Assembly: GCF_023499215.1 (NCBI RefSeq)
Contig: NZ_JAKHSK010000010.1
Coordinates: forward strand, 1 to 64,000
DNA: 64,000 bases
From: Zunongwangia pacifica
GTDB lineage: Bacteria > Bacteroidota > Bacteroidia > Flavobacteriales > Flavobacteriaceae
Reading direction: 5' to 3'
Shown: piece by piece, positions 11,001-19,115 of the stretch
Layout: each line of letters starts with the position of its first letter
How positions within the stretch are numbered: the first letter of the stretch is position 1
Notes under the pieces: generated by a model
Told to the model about the DNA's origin: nothing
Database searches by the model: none
What the model saw: the letters and a program-made list of their open reading frames with translations, nothing else
Translations under genes and position numbers: made by a program

Positions 11001-11270
11001 CTGAATCTTTTGAATGATTAGGGTAGCCGAATCTTCCTGTAAGTCCAAAGCGAATTTTGAAAGATAAAAAAGACTTTTAATAGATTGAATGTCATTTTTG
11101 TCTTCCCTGGCTTTTTTAGCAATCGCCTCTACCAGTTTATTAGCAGTTTTGGTGTTTCCTACTATTTCCTGTTCTTCAACTTTGCTCCATTGATTTTTGT
11201 AGAAATCCTGGGCGATAATGGTATTTAAACTGAAAATAGTAATAATCAGAAACGCTATAAGTTTTTTCAT
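5046..11270 (-). CDS. Alpha-2-macroglobulin-like protein with internal SusC-type N-terminal module
   Basis: A giant secreted protein of 2074 residues from the ATG at 11270, which gives a signal peptide (MKKLIAFLIITIFSLNTIIA). A reading from 11366 would add 32 basic residues and run into the upstream terminator. It has an MG2-like segment FTDRGIYRPGQTVYFKG near residue 580, an A2M segment (ALTQWRLMLFGH) near 1340, and the thioester motif CSEQ in YPYDCSEQT with Cys1541 and Gln1544. Bacterial macroglobulins trap attacking proteases through this thioester. At about residues 1180-1265 lies a carboxypeptidase-regulatory-like beta domain (IIKGKVIAISDRLPLPGATI). It is followed by LEEVVTIGYG, the sequence that joins this domain to the plug in SusC receptors. 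There is no lipobox and no neighbouring pbpC, so the anchoring is unclear. Confidence 0.88.
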   Translation of the reverse strand: MKKLIAFLIITIFSLNTIIAQDFYKNQWSKVEEQEIVGNTKTANKLVEAIAKKAREDKNDIQSIKSLFYLSKFALDLQEDSATLIIQKIQQKIESADPISTFILRSILADFQSQYLQKNAYRIRDRTNTENDTSNFQFWSVEKFNSEIITNYQKSLKQKEVLKNTNIADYSYLLDTVDIPTIPFSNTYQLLANRALNYAKSTNYYLTKSSESFKITKKYLVPANKFIAIDLDSSSPFNKDYFALKLYQELEKSLFQNKEYELLAYFGLDRYKFLKSKIDISESQFLEAIEDLQNRFENPLAKDLISLEKALSLKRRASKQEYPLDNNKAIAIANKIIENNLNPLLVNNAKNIISEISSKELSVQVNPYQSPNKNFPIFISYNNLDSLEFQIYKISKADFSFLSRDNFYSEEQHKKRQNLLKNLSSGEAEYSNSIKLPNKKQHLKRTTITIAPQLEIGKYAILLLDKNLDHLYALKPIQVSQLSLISNQDDNISLKVVDRETGEPIANALVKATFSSHNNTNSYKKTSDKNGDLSFPSISDRLRNIKYHIKKDKDEIVLNDRYSYYRNNHEPDDAERGFLFTDRGIYRPGQTVYFKGILVSRKDDVTQVLSDKKIRIDFLDANGNEIEKKHFKTNNFGSVSGSFAIPTGLKTGQFTIQLKEDSTNEPQYYTTKSVSVEEYKRPKFKIEFKPIIESFAVNDSAVVEGFAESFSGARLSNADVNYRILRFEDYGYDFRFPRMNPEEIANGALKTDENGDFKIEFIAKPQTSPIQQKHQVFSYRIEISVTDINGETQSGETTVHAANHLNILRFSGPADHYKEKGIKFKPKVTNINNEKVDLPVTVAIYKLQAPDRVLNFGNNMPSPDTLAISKDEYHQLLPHTAFLDEDDTSHWKNGKLWYKDTKSSNREIELKNLKKWPAGSYRIVLKTKDKKGNEIAQESIINLQDKKAKVASDHQLFQYHIINKDFTEDGFVKVSLLTAAKELFINLEAFIEDKSIFQEYVHLKKGVETIKIPAKNYEGKVLTLRFSSIKYNSSFTTTKRLTLETKKPKPEIILSTFRDKIEPGSREKWTLKITSKNKQDQFEVLAGMYDASLDQFRKHSWPESINIDGRYHQLPNLDLLEFSPVNFSLHNRDYFYFSYEVPKLPKLDYFGFSYSQPYQANREYLLKLLFRGKDFTRDYISKGGIIKGKVIAISDRLPLPGATITIKGSNTGTKANFDGEFEIETEKGDQLDASFVGFQEAYFIENKDHSLTILMAESREALEEVVTIGYGSNVRIRGVSSVQDEAVESIPFAVVNDSAEMKLTESDLKVKARQNLNETAFFYPNLKTDTKGNINLEFTSPEALTQWRLMLFGHNQHTESVYKEAYTVTQKKLMLTPNAPRFLREKDSIVISAKISNLSDELLSGDAQLKLFNVEDESRIDIDLSNTKAIKEFTVAKNGNTQLSWKLYIPEGFNLIRYEVIAKTKQFEDGETNILPVLKNRMLVTKTIPIWLQGQEEKEFRLKKNDSETLQNHQITLEYTANPAWTVLQALPYLIDYPYDCSEQTFSKYFAKAISEKILKENPKIVAALKDWNKNSATSKLAKNEELKSILLQETPWVNDAKSEAENIQNLSKLLDTKNLQSYLLKLQNMQNSDGGFPWFKEGRSNFYITSHILGGFAYLLQNNSIELNKTSEEIIENGLRFLKEYMLKHYADKFNNNLTGASFSPNEIIYLYIKTILADEFYLEEKEEEFIEKMIENLKQNWLNLSLQSKAMLAVSFQNYDEEAEAAKIVNWFKQNSIKDDKGGMYFKNNTTGRFWYHHPIETQAKIIEAFAAVNPKDDDIDKLKNWLLQHKRKNSWATTKSTTIAVNAFLSYGKNWLQESNQPNIMMNNEPIPLDSIFSNRNNLGYLKKTWNDKNELQKIANFTIKNNNNTPAYGGIYHQYFEDLDKIERSKGEEIIINKTLFLKENTSAGPQLKSLPKVLKVGELITVRVTIEVKSDFEFVHLKDMRASGLEPTNVLSKHHYKDGLSYYQSTKDAATHFFFDYLPKGTYVFEYDLRVNNAGDFSNGITQMESMYAPEFSSFSKGRRIKIEN

Positions 11271-11333
11271 GATTGATGCTTTGATGACAAGTAGGGAAGT
11301 CCTTCGTAATTTACGGAAAGTCTTGAAATAAAA

Positions 11334-11358
11334 AAAGCTCCGGTAACCCCGGAGCTTT
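11334..11358 (-). terminator. Rho-independent terminator of the adhesin operon
   Basis: A 10-bp GC-rich stem (AAAGCTCCGG with CCGGAGCTTT) encloses a 5-nt loop. On the minus strand it is followed by a T run. It lies directly downstream of the OmpA-family gene and 64 nt ahead of the macroglobulin start, so the two are likely separate transcription units. Confidence 0.88.
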
Positions 11359-11382
11359 AATTTCATAATAAGTGTTTTTTAA

Positions 11383-12993
11383 TTAGTCTTCTACAATTTC
11401 CATTGTAGTAAATGTAATGACACTTCTACGGTTTTTAGCGTATTCAGCTTCAGTACATCCTCTCTCTTCAGTACAGTCGTTTACTGGTTGAGATTCACCG
11501 TAACCTTTAGTAGTGATGTTTTCAGCAGAAATACCATGTTGTACTAAGTATTCTTTTGTAGCATCAGCTCTTCTTTGTGAAAGTTTAAGGTTATACTCTT
11601 CAGTACCTCTGGCATCAGCGTGAGAAGCGATTCTAATTTCAGTAGCTTCACTGCCTTTAAGGATATCGATAACTTTATCTAACACTTTTTGATATTCTTC
11701 GGTAACTTTAGATTTATCGAATTCAAAGTAAATTCTGTTTTCGTGAGGAATATCAATTTGTCTTGTTTTCTTAACATACTTAGTTCTAGTGAAAGAATAT
11801 AGGTTATCGTTACCACTTCGGTTAGAAGTTAGGAAACCTTTTTTATCTTTTTCGTTAATGATGAAAGCAAAATCATCATAACCACTGTTAATAGAACTTC
11901 CAAGGTTTTCAGCCTCAGTGTAATCTCCTTCAGATTTGTAAACGTCTAAGTTACCAAATCCCATGTGACCGTCTGAAGCAAAGTAAAGAACATTGTCTTC
12001 ACTAACAAAAGGAAACTGCTCTCTATGCTCGGTGTTAATTCCGGGGCCTAAGTTCTCTGGAGTACCGTAAGTGCCATCTTCGTTGATTGCAACTTTGTAA
12101 AGGTCAAAAGATCCTTGTCCTCCTGGCATATCACTAGCAAAGAAAAGTGTAGAACCATCAGGGCTTAATGCAGGATGTTCTGTCGAATATTCTTCACTGG
12201 TAAAAGGAAGCGCTTCAACATTTGTCCATTCTCCATCAACTAGCTCAGCTTTATAAATTCTGATGTTAGCTACTCTTAAGCCTTCTTCAGTTTTAAAACG
12301 CTTTTCATTGGTTCTGTCAAAATACATTATTGTTCCTTCTTTGTTAAATGCCGCAGAACTTTCGTGTTCGTCGGTATTAATTGCATCAGAGAAAAGAACA
12401 ATATTGCTAATCTCACCTTCTTCAGAAATTTCACCTGTATATAGATCTAATGCAGGTTTTTTGTTCCAAGGATAAATAGGACGTGCCGTATTTCTTGTAG
12501 AAGCAAAAGTGATTTTATCTTCACCAAAATAAGAGATTCCAAAATCTGAAGATGCAGCATTTTCTGCTGGCAACATTTCAGGCTCGTAAATGTAAAGATT
12601 ACTAGAGTCTACAATACTTTCTTCAAACTCTTTAAGATCAACATCTTTGTCGTAGTAAGAAGCGAAATATTTATCGGCTTCGTCATTCTGGCCTGTAGCA
12701 CGAAGTGAATGAGCATATCTGAATTCGTATTCAGGCGCTACGGTAGCTTCGTGTCTAGATAACAATGTACCGTACACTTCAGCTGCGTTTTGCATTTGAT
12801 TCGTGTAGAAATAAGAGTCTCCAAGATTCTGAAGAACTTCCTGGTTCTTATCTACCACGCCTTCATAGGCCGAGGCAGCATCTATGTAAGCACGCTGAGA
12901 GAAAAGCTTGTCTGCTTTCTTAATTTCGGCTTTTTGACCGAAAGCTGTGATGCTTACAAGAAGTATTATTAATGTGCTATAAATGTTTTTCAT
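11383..12993 (-). CDS. OmpA family protein with TPR and PD40 propeller repeats
   Basis: 536 residues with a signal peptide (ending SITAFGQ). TPR-like helices occupy about 20-130. A TolB/PD40-type beta-propeller spans about 150-400 (SPDGSTLFFASD and VSEDNVLYFASDG repeats). A C-terminal OmpA domain lies at about 420-530 with the peptidoglycan-contact pattern IASHADARGTEEYNLKLS and NRRS. The likely role is a periplasmic, peptidoglycan-bound partner of the outer-membrane PorP-like protein. It is third in an operon with the PorP/SprF gene (11-nt gap) and the adhesin, an arrangement repeated in Flavobacteria for type-B T9SS cargo. Confidence 0.9.
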   Translation of the reverse strand: MKNIYSTLIILLVSITAFGQKAEIKKADKLFSQRAYIDAASAYEGVVDKNQEVLQNLGDSYFYTNQMQNAAEVYGTLLSRHEATVAPEYEFRYAHSLRATGQNDEADKYFASYYDKDVDLKEFEESIVDSSNLYIYEPEMLPAENAASSDFGISYFGEDKITFASTRNTARPIYPWNKKPALDLYTGEISEEGEISNIVLFSDAINTDEHESSAAFNKEGTIMYFDRTNEKRFKTEEGLRVANIRIYKAELVDGEWTNVEALPFTSEEYSTEHPALSPDGSTLFFASDMPGGQGSFDLYKVAINEDGTYGTPENLGPGINTEHREQFPFVSEDNVLYFASDGHMGFGNLDVYKSEGDYTEAENLGSSINSGYDDFAFIINEKDKKGFLTSNRSGNDNLYSFTRTKYVKKTRQIDIPHENRIYFEFDKSKVTEEYQKVLDKVIDILKGSEATEIRIASHADARGTEEYNLKLSQRRADATKEYLVQHGISAENITTKGYGESQPVNDCTEERGCTEAEYAKNRRSVITFTTMEIVED

Positions 12994-13004
12994 ATTAATC
13001 TTTT

Positions 13005-13943
13005 TTAGAAGAATCTAGGAGACTTGTCGTATCCTTTGTTTAAACCGAATAAATCTATATCGAACAATACCATGATCTCATGAGTACCGTCGTTGTAGTT
13101 TCCAAAATTCGTAGTAGTATAGTCGTAAGCATATCCTATACGAAGTTGAGGAGTGATCTTAAAGTTCACTAATCCTGTAACAGATTCGTCGAATCTATAT
13201 CCAAGACCAGCTTCTAAGCGATTGTATAAAAGAACATTTGCAGTAACGTCTACCGATAACGGAGAGTTTTTTACACCTCTGGCCATAAATGCAGGTTTTA
13301 ACTTTACATTTTGGCTAAGATCAAATACATATCCCCCAGTTACATAGTAATGAATTTCTTCTTCACCAATTCCTTTAATCCCCTGAGAATTTTCAAGGTA
13401 AGTAGAGGTGAACAAGTTAGGAGCAGAAACACCTAAATAATAGTTGTCACTAAACCAGAAGGCACCAACACCAAATACAGGAAATGCTTCACTGTAATTT
13501 TCGAAAGCTGGATCGATTGGGTTAGGAAGCACGATACCGTTTGTGTTAGAATCGAAAGTGGTAACCCCTGCTTTTGCACCAAGAGATAATTTGCTTTTTT
13601 CGCTTAATGGTAAAACATAGGCAAAATCTGCAGTGATATTATTTTCTTTAATCCAATCTCCTACTTCATCGTGAACCACGGTTAAACCAAGTTCTATTCG
13701 CTCACTAATAGGAGTGTGGGCGAAGAAGTTGGCGGTGCGAGGTGCACCGTCAACATTTACCCATTGAGCTCTATAGATACCTCCAAGATTTAATATCCCT
13801 GGATCATCTGTCGCATACGCAGGATTCACTACGCTCATGTTGTACATGTATTGTGTGAACACTGGATCTTGTTGAGACATACCTTTTACAGAGAAAAGGA
13901 TAATGCCTATAAATATTAGATATTTTGTGATTGTATTTTTCAT
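13005..13943 (-). CDS. PorP/SprF family outer-membrane protein
   Basis: 312 residues with a signal peptide and the family N-terminus QQDPVFTQYMYNMSVVNPAYA, followed by alternating strands typical of a membrane beta-barrel (for example LGLTVVHDEVGDW, KLSLGAKAGVTTF). PorP/SprF proteins help deliver and hold type-B C-terminal-domain cargo of the type IX secretion system at the surface. SprF does this for the gliding adhesin SprB. Its position directly between the type-B adhesin and the OmpA gene supports a dedicated partner role. It need not be SprF itself, since flavobacteria carry many paralogues. Confidence 0.92.
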   Translation of the reverse strand: MKNTITKYLIFIGIILFSVKGMSQQDPVFTQYMYNMSVVNPAYATDDPGILNLGGIYRAQWVNVDGAPRTANFFAHTPISERIELGLTVVHDEVGDWIKENNITADFAYVLPLSEKSKLSLGAKAGVTTFDSNTNGIVLPNPIDPAFENYSEAFPVFGVGAFWFSDNYYLGVSAPNLFTSTYLENSQGIKGIGEEEIHYYVTGGYVFDLSQNVKLKPAFMARGVKNSPLSVDVTANVLLYNRLEAGLGYRFDESVTGLVNFKITPQLRIGYAYDYTTTNFGNYNDGTHEIMVLFDIDLFGLNKGYDKSPRFF

Positions 13944-13965
13944 TTCTTTCTAGTGTTTATCCTAA

Positions 13966-16900
13966 TTATCTGCTTAAGTATACTTTTCCTTGTCTAGCAG
14001 GAGTTGCCCCGTCATTAAACTCAATCACGTAGAAGTATACTCCCACAGGTAGAATATCATCTCCAAGAGAAGATTCGGTCGGAGTACCATCCCAGTTTGG
14101 AGTACTCGCATTTCCTTTATACACCATGTTACCCCACCTGTTATAGATCTCTATCTTGTAATTTGGATATTCATCTTCCAGATATTTGATATCAAAAGTG
14201 TCATTAATATTATCTCCGTTTGGAGAAATACCCTCCTGGAATACCAATGCACACTCCGTAAAGTTTACAGTGTATGGTAATCTAATAGCACTTTCACATC
14301 CTGTAGCACTGTTATAATTACTAGCATAATATGTCATTCCATCTACTAACTTTGCACTTTCACTTATTGCGCTTCCGCCTTCTGCAGCATCATACCAAGT
14401 GATATCTCCACCACTTGTGATTCCTGCAGTAAGATATGCTACTGTTCTTTCGTCATACTCACAGATTTGGAATTCACTAGCATCGATAGTTGGAGTCCCT
14501 GGGTCATTCACTGTTACATTAATTGCAACAGTAGCAGATTCACATCCTGCAGCATTAGTTTGAGTAGCATAGTAAGTTCCTGTAGCTAGAACATCTGTAG
14601 CGTCCAACATGTTAGCTGGATCGGCATTTGCAGTTGAATAGAATGTTATGTTATTACCAGTAATGTTTAGCTCAGCTAAAGTATTGCCTTCAACAGCACA
14701 AAATACAGCGTCTGTTGCTGAAGGAGCACTAGGAATTTCATTTACAGTAATTGTTAAACTTGAAGAATCTGTCCCACAGTTGTTGGTTACTGTATAAGTG
14801 AATTCATATACACCCACAGTACTAATATCAAAGTTAGTATCTGTTAAGTCAGTTCCACCCATTGAGAAGGTACCATTGTCGTCTGCTCCGATCAAGAATG
14901 TTTTTAAATCTATTGTAGTGTTCGCTACACAAACATTTTCAGAAGCATCTGTACCTGCATTAGCATTAGCATTCACAGTAATTGTGAAGGTAGCAGTATC
15001 TGAAGTACCCGCTGTAACACAAGTGTCATCTTCATCTAAGGTATAAATTACGGTATACGTGTCAGCAACAGTTGCCATGAACATACCATTATTGGTCACA
15101 CCATCACCAGAGAATTCACCAGAAGTGATAGCATCATCGCTTAAGTATGTAAATAAGTCAACACTTTCTCCAACACATAGAGCGAATGCATTGTCGTCAC
15201 CAGCTTCAGCTTCAGATGGCTCATTTACTGTGATCGTAAAGGTAGCAGAATCTGAAGTTCCTGGAGTAACACAATAGTCTTGATCATCAACTGAATAAGT
15301 TACCGTGTAAGTTCCCGCAGTTGCAGCAGTGAAAGAAGTTCCGGAAACACCTTCTCCAGTAAATTCTCCCGAATCATTAGCATCAGCACTTATAAATTCG
15401 GTAAGGTCGATATTTTCATTAACACAAGCTGTAATTTCAGCATCTTCACCTGCATTAGCATCGGCAGGATTGTTTACTGTGATCGTAAAGGTAGCAGAAT
15501 CTGAAGTACCTGCATTCACGCAAGTATCATTTTCGTCTACGGTATACGTTACGGTATACGTTCCAGCAGCAGTTCCCATGAACATACCATTTGTAACCAT
15601 GTCGCCTGTGAATTCACCAGAAGTGCTTGCATCATCAGACAGATATGTAGCAAGATCTATATTTTCATTAAGACAAGCTGTAATTTCAGCATCTTCACCT
15701 GCATTAGCATCGGCAGGATTGTTTACTGTGATCGTGAAGGTAGCAGAATCTGAAGTTCCTGAAGTAACACAGTTATCTTGATCATCTACTATATAAGTTA
15801 CCGTATAAGTTCCAGCAGTGGTAGCAGTGAAAGAAGTTCCAGTCACGCCGTTACCAGTAAATTCTCCCGAATCATTAGCATCAGCACTTAAATAAGAAAG
15901 AAGATCAATAGTTTCATTTGTACAGGCATCTAAAGCCATATCATCTCCTGCGTTGGCATTAGTAGGAGCGTTTACAGTGATGGTAAAGGTAGCCGAATCT
16001 GAAGTACCTGCATTTACACATGTATCGTTTTCATCTACCGTATAAGTTACCGTATACGTTCCAGCTGTAGTAGCGGTGAAAGAAGTTCCAGTCACACCGT
16101 CACCAGTGAACTCACCAGAAGTGATAGCATCGTCAGAAAGATAGGCAGTAAGGTCAATGGTCTCATTAACACAAGCATCAAAAGCCATATCATCTCCAGC
16201 ATTTGCATCAGCAGGAGCATTTACAGTGATCGTAAATGTAGCGGAGTCAGAAGTTCCTGTCGTTACACAACTATTATTGGCATTAACAGTGAAAGTTACG
16301 ATGTATGTTCCTGCTGTAGTAGCAGAAAAAGAAGTTCCTGTCACACCATCACCAGAGAATTCACCGGTTAATAATGCATCATCGCTTAGATAATCAGTAA
16401 GCTCTAAAGTTTCAGTAGTACATGAAGTGATGTTCATATCGTCACCAGCTTCAGGTGTTACTGCAGGTGTTATAGTTACCTCAAATTGGGTAGCATCTGA
16501 AACACAAGAACCATTAGTTGCTGCAGCGTAGTATGTTCCGGTTACTAAAGCAGTTGTAGGATCAAGTGCCGTAGTTAAAGAAGCATCATCATAAACCTCT
16601 ACAGCTGCGGCAGTTCCTAAGTCTGCAACAGTAGCATTTTCAGTTTCACAAAACTCTTGATCTGTGATTACTGGGGCGTCTGGTTGCTCAGAAATAGTTA
16701 CTTCGAATTCTGTTGAAACAGAAGTACAAGGGCCACTGGTAGCAACAGCGTAATATGTTCCAGTTGCTAAAGTAGTTGTAGGATCAAGTGCCGTAGTTAA
16801 AGAAGCATCATCATAAATCTCTACATCAGCGGCAGTTCCTAGGTCTGCTACAGTCGCGTTGTCAGTTTCACAAAATTCCTGATCAGCAACAGTAGGAGCA

Positions 16901-17979
16901 TCAGGTTGATCTGTAAGTGTAATTGTAAAAGTAGCTTCATCTGTAGTACACTCGTCTTCTACCGTATAAGTCACAGTGTATGTTCCAGCTGTATAGTTTG
17001 AAGGATCAAATTGACCATTAAGATCTGTCCCTTCTAAAGTAAATGTACCATCAGTATCAGCGTCTCCAGAAAGAAGTGTTGATAAATCAAGAACTGCATC
17101 ATTAGAACATACATCGGCAGAAGAGTCATCACCAGCATTTACCGGTGCTATCACTGTCACCGTTACCTCTAGTCTATCTTCACTTTCTGTTGGAGGAAGT
17201 GCAGAACCCACATTGTTTATGATTTGAGTAGCATAATAGGTTTCTCCATCAACTAACTCCACATCATCATCTAAGTTTGGATTAGATGTTGCTGTGCTGT
17301 ACCAACGAATTGCCTGAGTATTATCACTAGTCCCTTGGGCAACCAAATCAGCAACAGTCGCTCCTGAACAGAAGGTTTGCGCTGCGTCTCCGGTAGGAGC
17401 TACCGCAACGATAGGATCATAACGCATTGCCAATCTTTCAGATGGACAACCTGCATTATCGATTCCAACAAAATAAGAGTTTTCAGCGATCAGTTCGGTG
17501 TTTCCGTTTAAAGGAGTTTCTCCATATTGTTCAGAAAAAACAACAAGTGTTGCTCCTGGATTGTCTTCTTGTAGCGTAGCAATTAAATCATCTACGTCGT
17601 AAGAATCTGCAGAAGAACCTAACGCAGGAGAAAAAGTAGTTCCGTACCCGCTAACTGGAGCTGGAGAAGTATTTACAGTAGCTGTTACTGAAATTCTGGT
17701 AGTACAAGATCCGTCAGCATTTCCAACATAATAAACGCCATTGTCTTCCAATAATTCGTTGGTAGGAATAGGTGTTGTAGATGTTTCTGTCCTGTAAAAG
17801 GTAGTTCCGTCAGTACTTATTTCTCCTACGGTTTGTAGGTAGCAAAAAGTCTGATTAGAAGGTGTGTTCGCCGCAGTAGGACAACCAGTTTGTCCGTACA
17901 TCGATAAACCACCCATAAATAGTACAAAGGACAGAAGGAACAACTTAGTCCCCCTAATCCTCAAAGTAAAATTTTGCAT
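13966..17979 (-). CDS. Large secreted T9SS type-B adhesin with tandem Ig-like repeats
   Basis: 1337 residues: signal peptide (about 1-29, ending MYGQ), Ig-like modules, then a gliding-motility-associated type-B C-terminal domain (about 1247-1337; ISPNGDNINDTFDI, IEIYNRWGNMVYKG, PVGVYFYVIEF), the T9SS sorting signal. The middle holds six close repeats of about 82 residues (pattern NAGDDM..C..ETIDL..YLS, AGTYTVTYTVD, GTSDSATFTITVN) plus two divergent ones. Each has two Cys that could form a disulfide. Two copies of another module (CET.NATVADLGTAA) precede them. The protein is rich in Asp, Thr and Ala. It is likely a surface adhesin or gliding filament. It starts the operon with the PorP/SprF and OmpA genes. 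Confidence 0.92.
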   Translation of the reverse strand: MQNFTLRIRGTKLFLLSFVLFMGGLSMYGQTGCPTAANTPSNQTFCYLQTVGEISTDGTTFYRTETSTTPIPTNELLEDNGVYYVGNADGSCTTRISVTATVNTSPAPVSGYGTTFSPALGSSADSYDVDDLIATLQEDNPGATLVVFSEQYGETPLNGNTELIAENSYFVGIDNAGCPSERLAMRYDPIVAVAPTGDAAQTFCSGATVADLVAQGTSDNTQAIRWYSTATSNPNLDDDVELVDGETYYATQIINNVGSALPPTESEDRLEVTVTVIAPVNAGDDSSADVCSNDAVLDLSTLLSGDADTDGTFTLEGTDLNGQFDPSNYTAGTYTVTYTVEDECTTDEATFTITLTDQPDAPTVADQEFCETDNATVADLGTAADVEIYDDASLTTALDPTTTLATGTYYAVATSGPCTSVSTEFEVTISEQPDAPVITDQEFCETENATVADLGTAAAVEVYDDASLTTALDPTTALVTGTYYAAATNGSCVSDATQFEVTITPAVTPEAGDDMNITSCTTETLELTDYLSDDALLTGEFSGDGVTGTSFSATTAGTYIVTFTVNANNSCVTTGTSDSATFTITVNAPADANAGDDMAFDACVNETIDLTAYLSDDAITSGEFTGDGVTGTSFTATTAGTYTVTYTVDENDTCVNAGTSDSATFTITVNAPTNANAGDDMALDACTNETIDLLSYLSADANDSGEFTGNGVTGTSFTATTAGTYTVTYIVDDQDNCVTSGTSDSATFTITVNNPADANAGEDAEITACLNENIDLATYLSDDASTSGEFTGDMVTNGMFMGTAAGTYTVTYTVDENDTCVNAGTSDSATFTITVNNPADANAGEDAEITACVNENIDLTEFISADANDSGEFTGEGVSGTSFTAATAGTYTVTYSVDDQDYCVTPGTSDSATFTITVNEPSEAEAGDDNAFALCVGESVDLFTYLSDDAITSGEFSGDGVTNNGMFMATVADTYTVIYTLDEDDTCVTAGTSDTATFTITVNANANAGTDASENVCVANTTIDLKTFLIGADDNGTFSMGGTDLTDTNFDISTVGVYEFTYTVTNNCGTDSSSLTITVNEIPSAPSATDAVFCAVEGNTLAELNITGNNITFYSTANADPANMLDATDVLATGTYYATQTNAAGCESATVAINVTVNDPGTPTIDASEFQICEYDERTVAYLTAGITSGGDITWYDAAEGGSAISESAKLVDGMTYYASNYNSATGCESAIRLPYTVNFTECALVFQEGISPNGDNINDTFDIKYLEDEYPNYKIEIYNRWGNMVYKGNASTPNWDGTPTESSLGDDILPVGVYFYVIEFNDGATPARQGKVYLSR
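14960..16455 (-). repeat. Six near-identical ~246-bp coding repeats in the adhesin
   Basis: Six tandem units of roughly 82-83 codons. At the DNA level some segments are identical over about 60 bp between adjacent copies: the stretch at about 15,427-15,486 recurs at about 15,673-15,732, 246 bp away. The segment around TTTACTGTGATCGT recurs in nearly every unit. Boundaries are approximate. Confidence 0.85.
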
Positions 17980-18182
17980 AGGCTAGGTGTTAAATTCGAA
18001 TAATAAATAATAAAGTTAAATTGTTTATAGCACAAATATTAAAATAATTTTTAATATCTGCGTTGTAAAATCGTTGCTATTTGCTATTTATTAGTATTTT
18101 TCCCCTAATAATGCGGATTGTGTTAAAATCTTGCTCAAGGAAATCTTAAAAAAAGTATTCAATTTCTTAAAAAAATTAACGT

Positions 18183-19061
18183 TTGGACGTAAAAACCCTG
18201 TTTTTTCTACTGCTATTTGGCAAGAGTTTTTCTCTTTTTTCTCAGGAAAAATTAGAAACGGTAAAAGAATTATTGAATGAGAATAAATTTCATCTTGCTC
18301 AGGATATTTTAAAAGAAAATTTTATTGATTCCGAAGTTGGGAGGCTCTATCTGGGTGATATCAATAGCCATTTAAAACAATGGGATAATGCGATAGGATA
18401 TTATGAAGGATTGGTAGAGTTAAAACCCAATTGCGCACTTTATAATTTTAAATTAGGCGGAGCTCTTGGGATGAAAGCAATGAGTATAAGTAAATTTCAG
18501 GCCGCTTTTCTAATTTCCGACATTAAAAAATATTTAGAAAAAGCTGTGGCTTTAGATCCCAATCATGTAGAAAGTCACAGAGCTTTGTCGCAACTATATC
18601 TTGAATTGCCTTCTATGTTGGGCGGGAGCTTGGAGAAATCTTTAGCGCATGGGAAAAAATTAGAAGGTTTAAGTATGTTGGATTATCGCATCGCTATGGC
18701 TTTTATTTATGCCTATAAAGATAGTAGTGAAATAGCGGGCAATCTTGTAAAGAAGGCTATACAGGAATCACAGCAAAAACCATCTTTGATTATTAGGAAT
18801 TATCTTTATTTTGAATTAGCTCAGGAAGCTGTACGTTTTCAGGTTGCCTCTTCAGAAGTTGATGCGTTAATGGCAAAGTTTGTAAAAGGATTTAATTATC
18901 TGGACCTTAAAACACCCGCCGAGGCATATCTTAAATTAGCACAGCTTTCAGAAAAACGAGGCAATAAGGCAGCCGCCAAAAAATATATCACAAAATCTTT
19001 AGAATATGATGCTAAAGCCGAAATTGCTTTAGAACTTCAGGAAGATATTCAGGATATGTAA
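18183..19061 (+). CDS. Secreted or periplasmic TPR protein
   Basis: 292 residues from a TTG start. No ATG occurs before residue 97, and the TTG gives a signal peptide (DVKTLFFLLLFGKSFSLFSQ). The rest is helical, with TPR-like pairs (RLYLGDINSHLKQWDNAIGYYEGLVELKPN; EAYLKLAQLSEKRGNKAAAKKYITKSLEYD near the C-terminus). The conserved piece EKAVALDPNHVESHRALSQLYLELPSMLGGS resembles TPR proteins of Bacteroidota with no assigned function. It diverges from the adhesin operon across a 203-bp AT-rich gap and precedes the Mur ligase gene by 54 nt. Confidence 0.75.
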   Translation: MDVKTLFFLLLFGKSFSLFSQEKLETVKELLNENKFHLAQDILKENFIDSEVGRLYLGDINSHLKQWDNAIGYYEGLVELKPNCALYNFKLGGALGMKAMSISKFQAAFLISDIKKYLEKAVALDPNHVESHRALSQLYLELPSMLGGSLEKSLAHGKKLEGLSMLDYRIAMAFIYAYKDSSEIAGNLVKKAIQESQQKPSLIIRNYLYFELAQEAVRFQVASSEVDALMAKFVKGFNYLDLKTPAEAYLKLAQLSEKRGNKAAAKKYITKSLEYDAKAEIALELQEDIQDM

Positions 19062-19092
19062 AGCATAACTTCACTTTTAATAAAGCAATAAT

Positions 19093-19100
19093 TACATTTG
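19093..19100 (+). promoter_or_regulatory. Candidate -7 box for the Mpl-like ligase (TACATTTG)
   Basis: TACATTTG matches TAnnTTTG and ends 15 nt before the ATG at 19116. This argues against an upstream TTG start at 19098, which lies inside the box. No matching TTG is seen at -33. Confidence 0.45.
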
Positions 19101-19115
19101 CTGAAAATTGATATA

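Noticed and set aside
15329-15781. Open frame of 150 codons antisense to the adhesin repeats
   Set aside because: It arises from the repeat composition on the opposite strand, itself repeats with the same period, and has no start context. Several shorter ones share the origin.
14960-16455. Regularly spaced repeats considered as a CRISPR array
   Set aside because: Period of about 246 bp, in frame, encoding Ig-like modules. Not 25-40-bp repeats with unique spacers.
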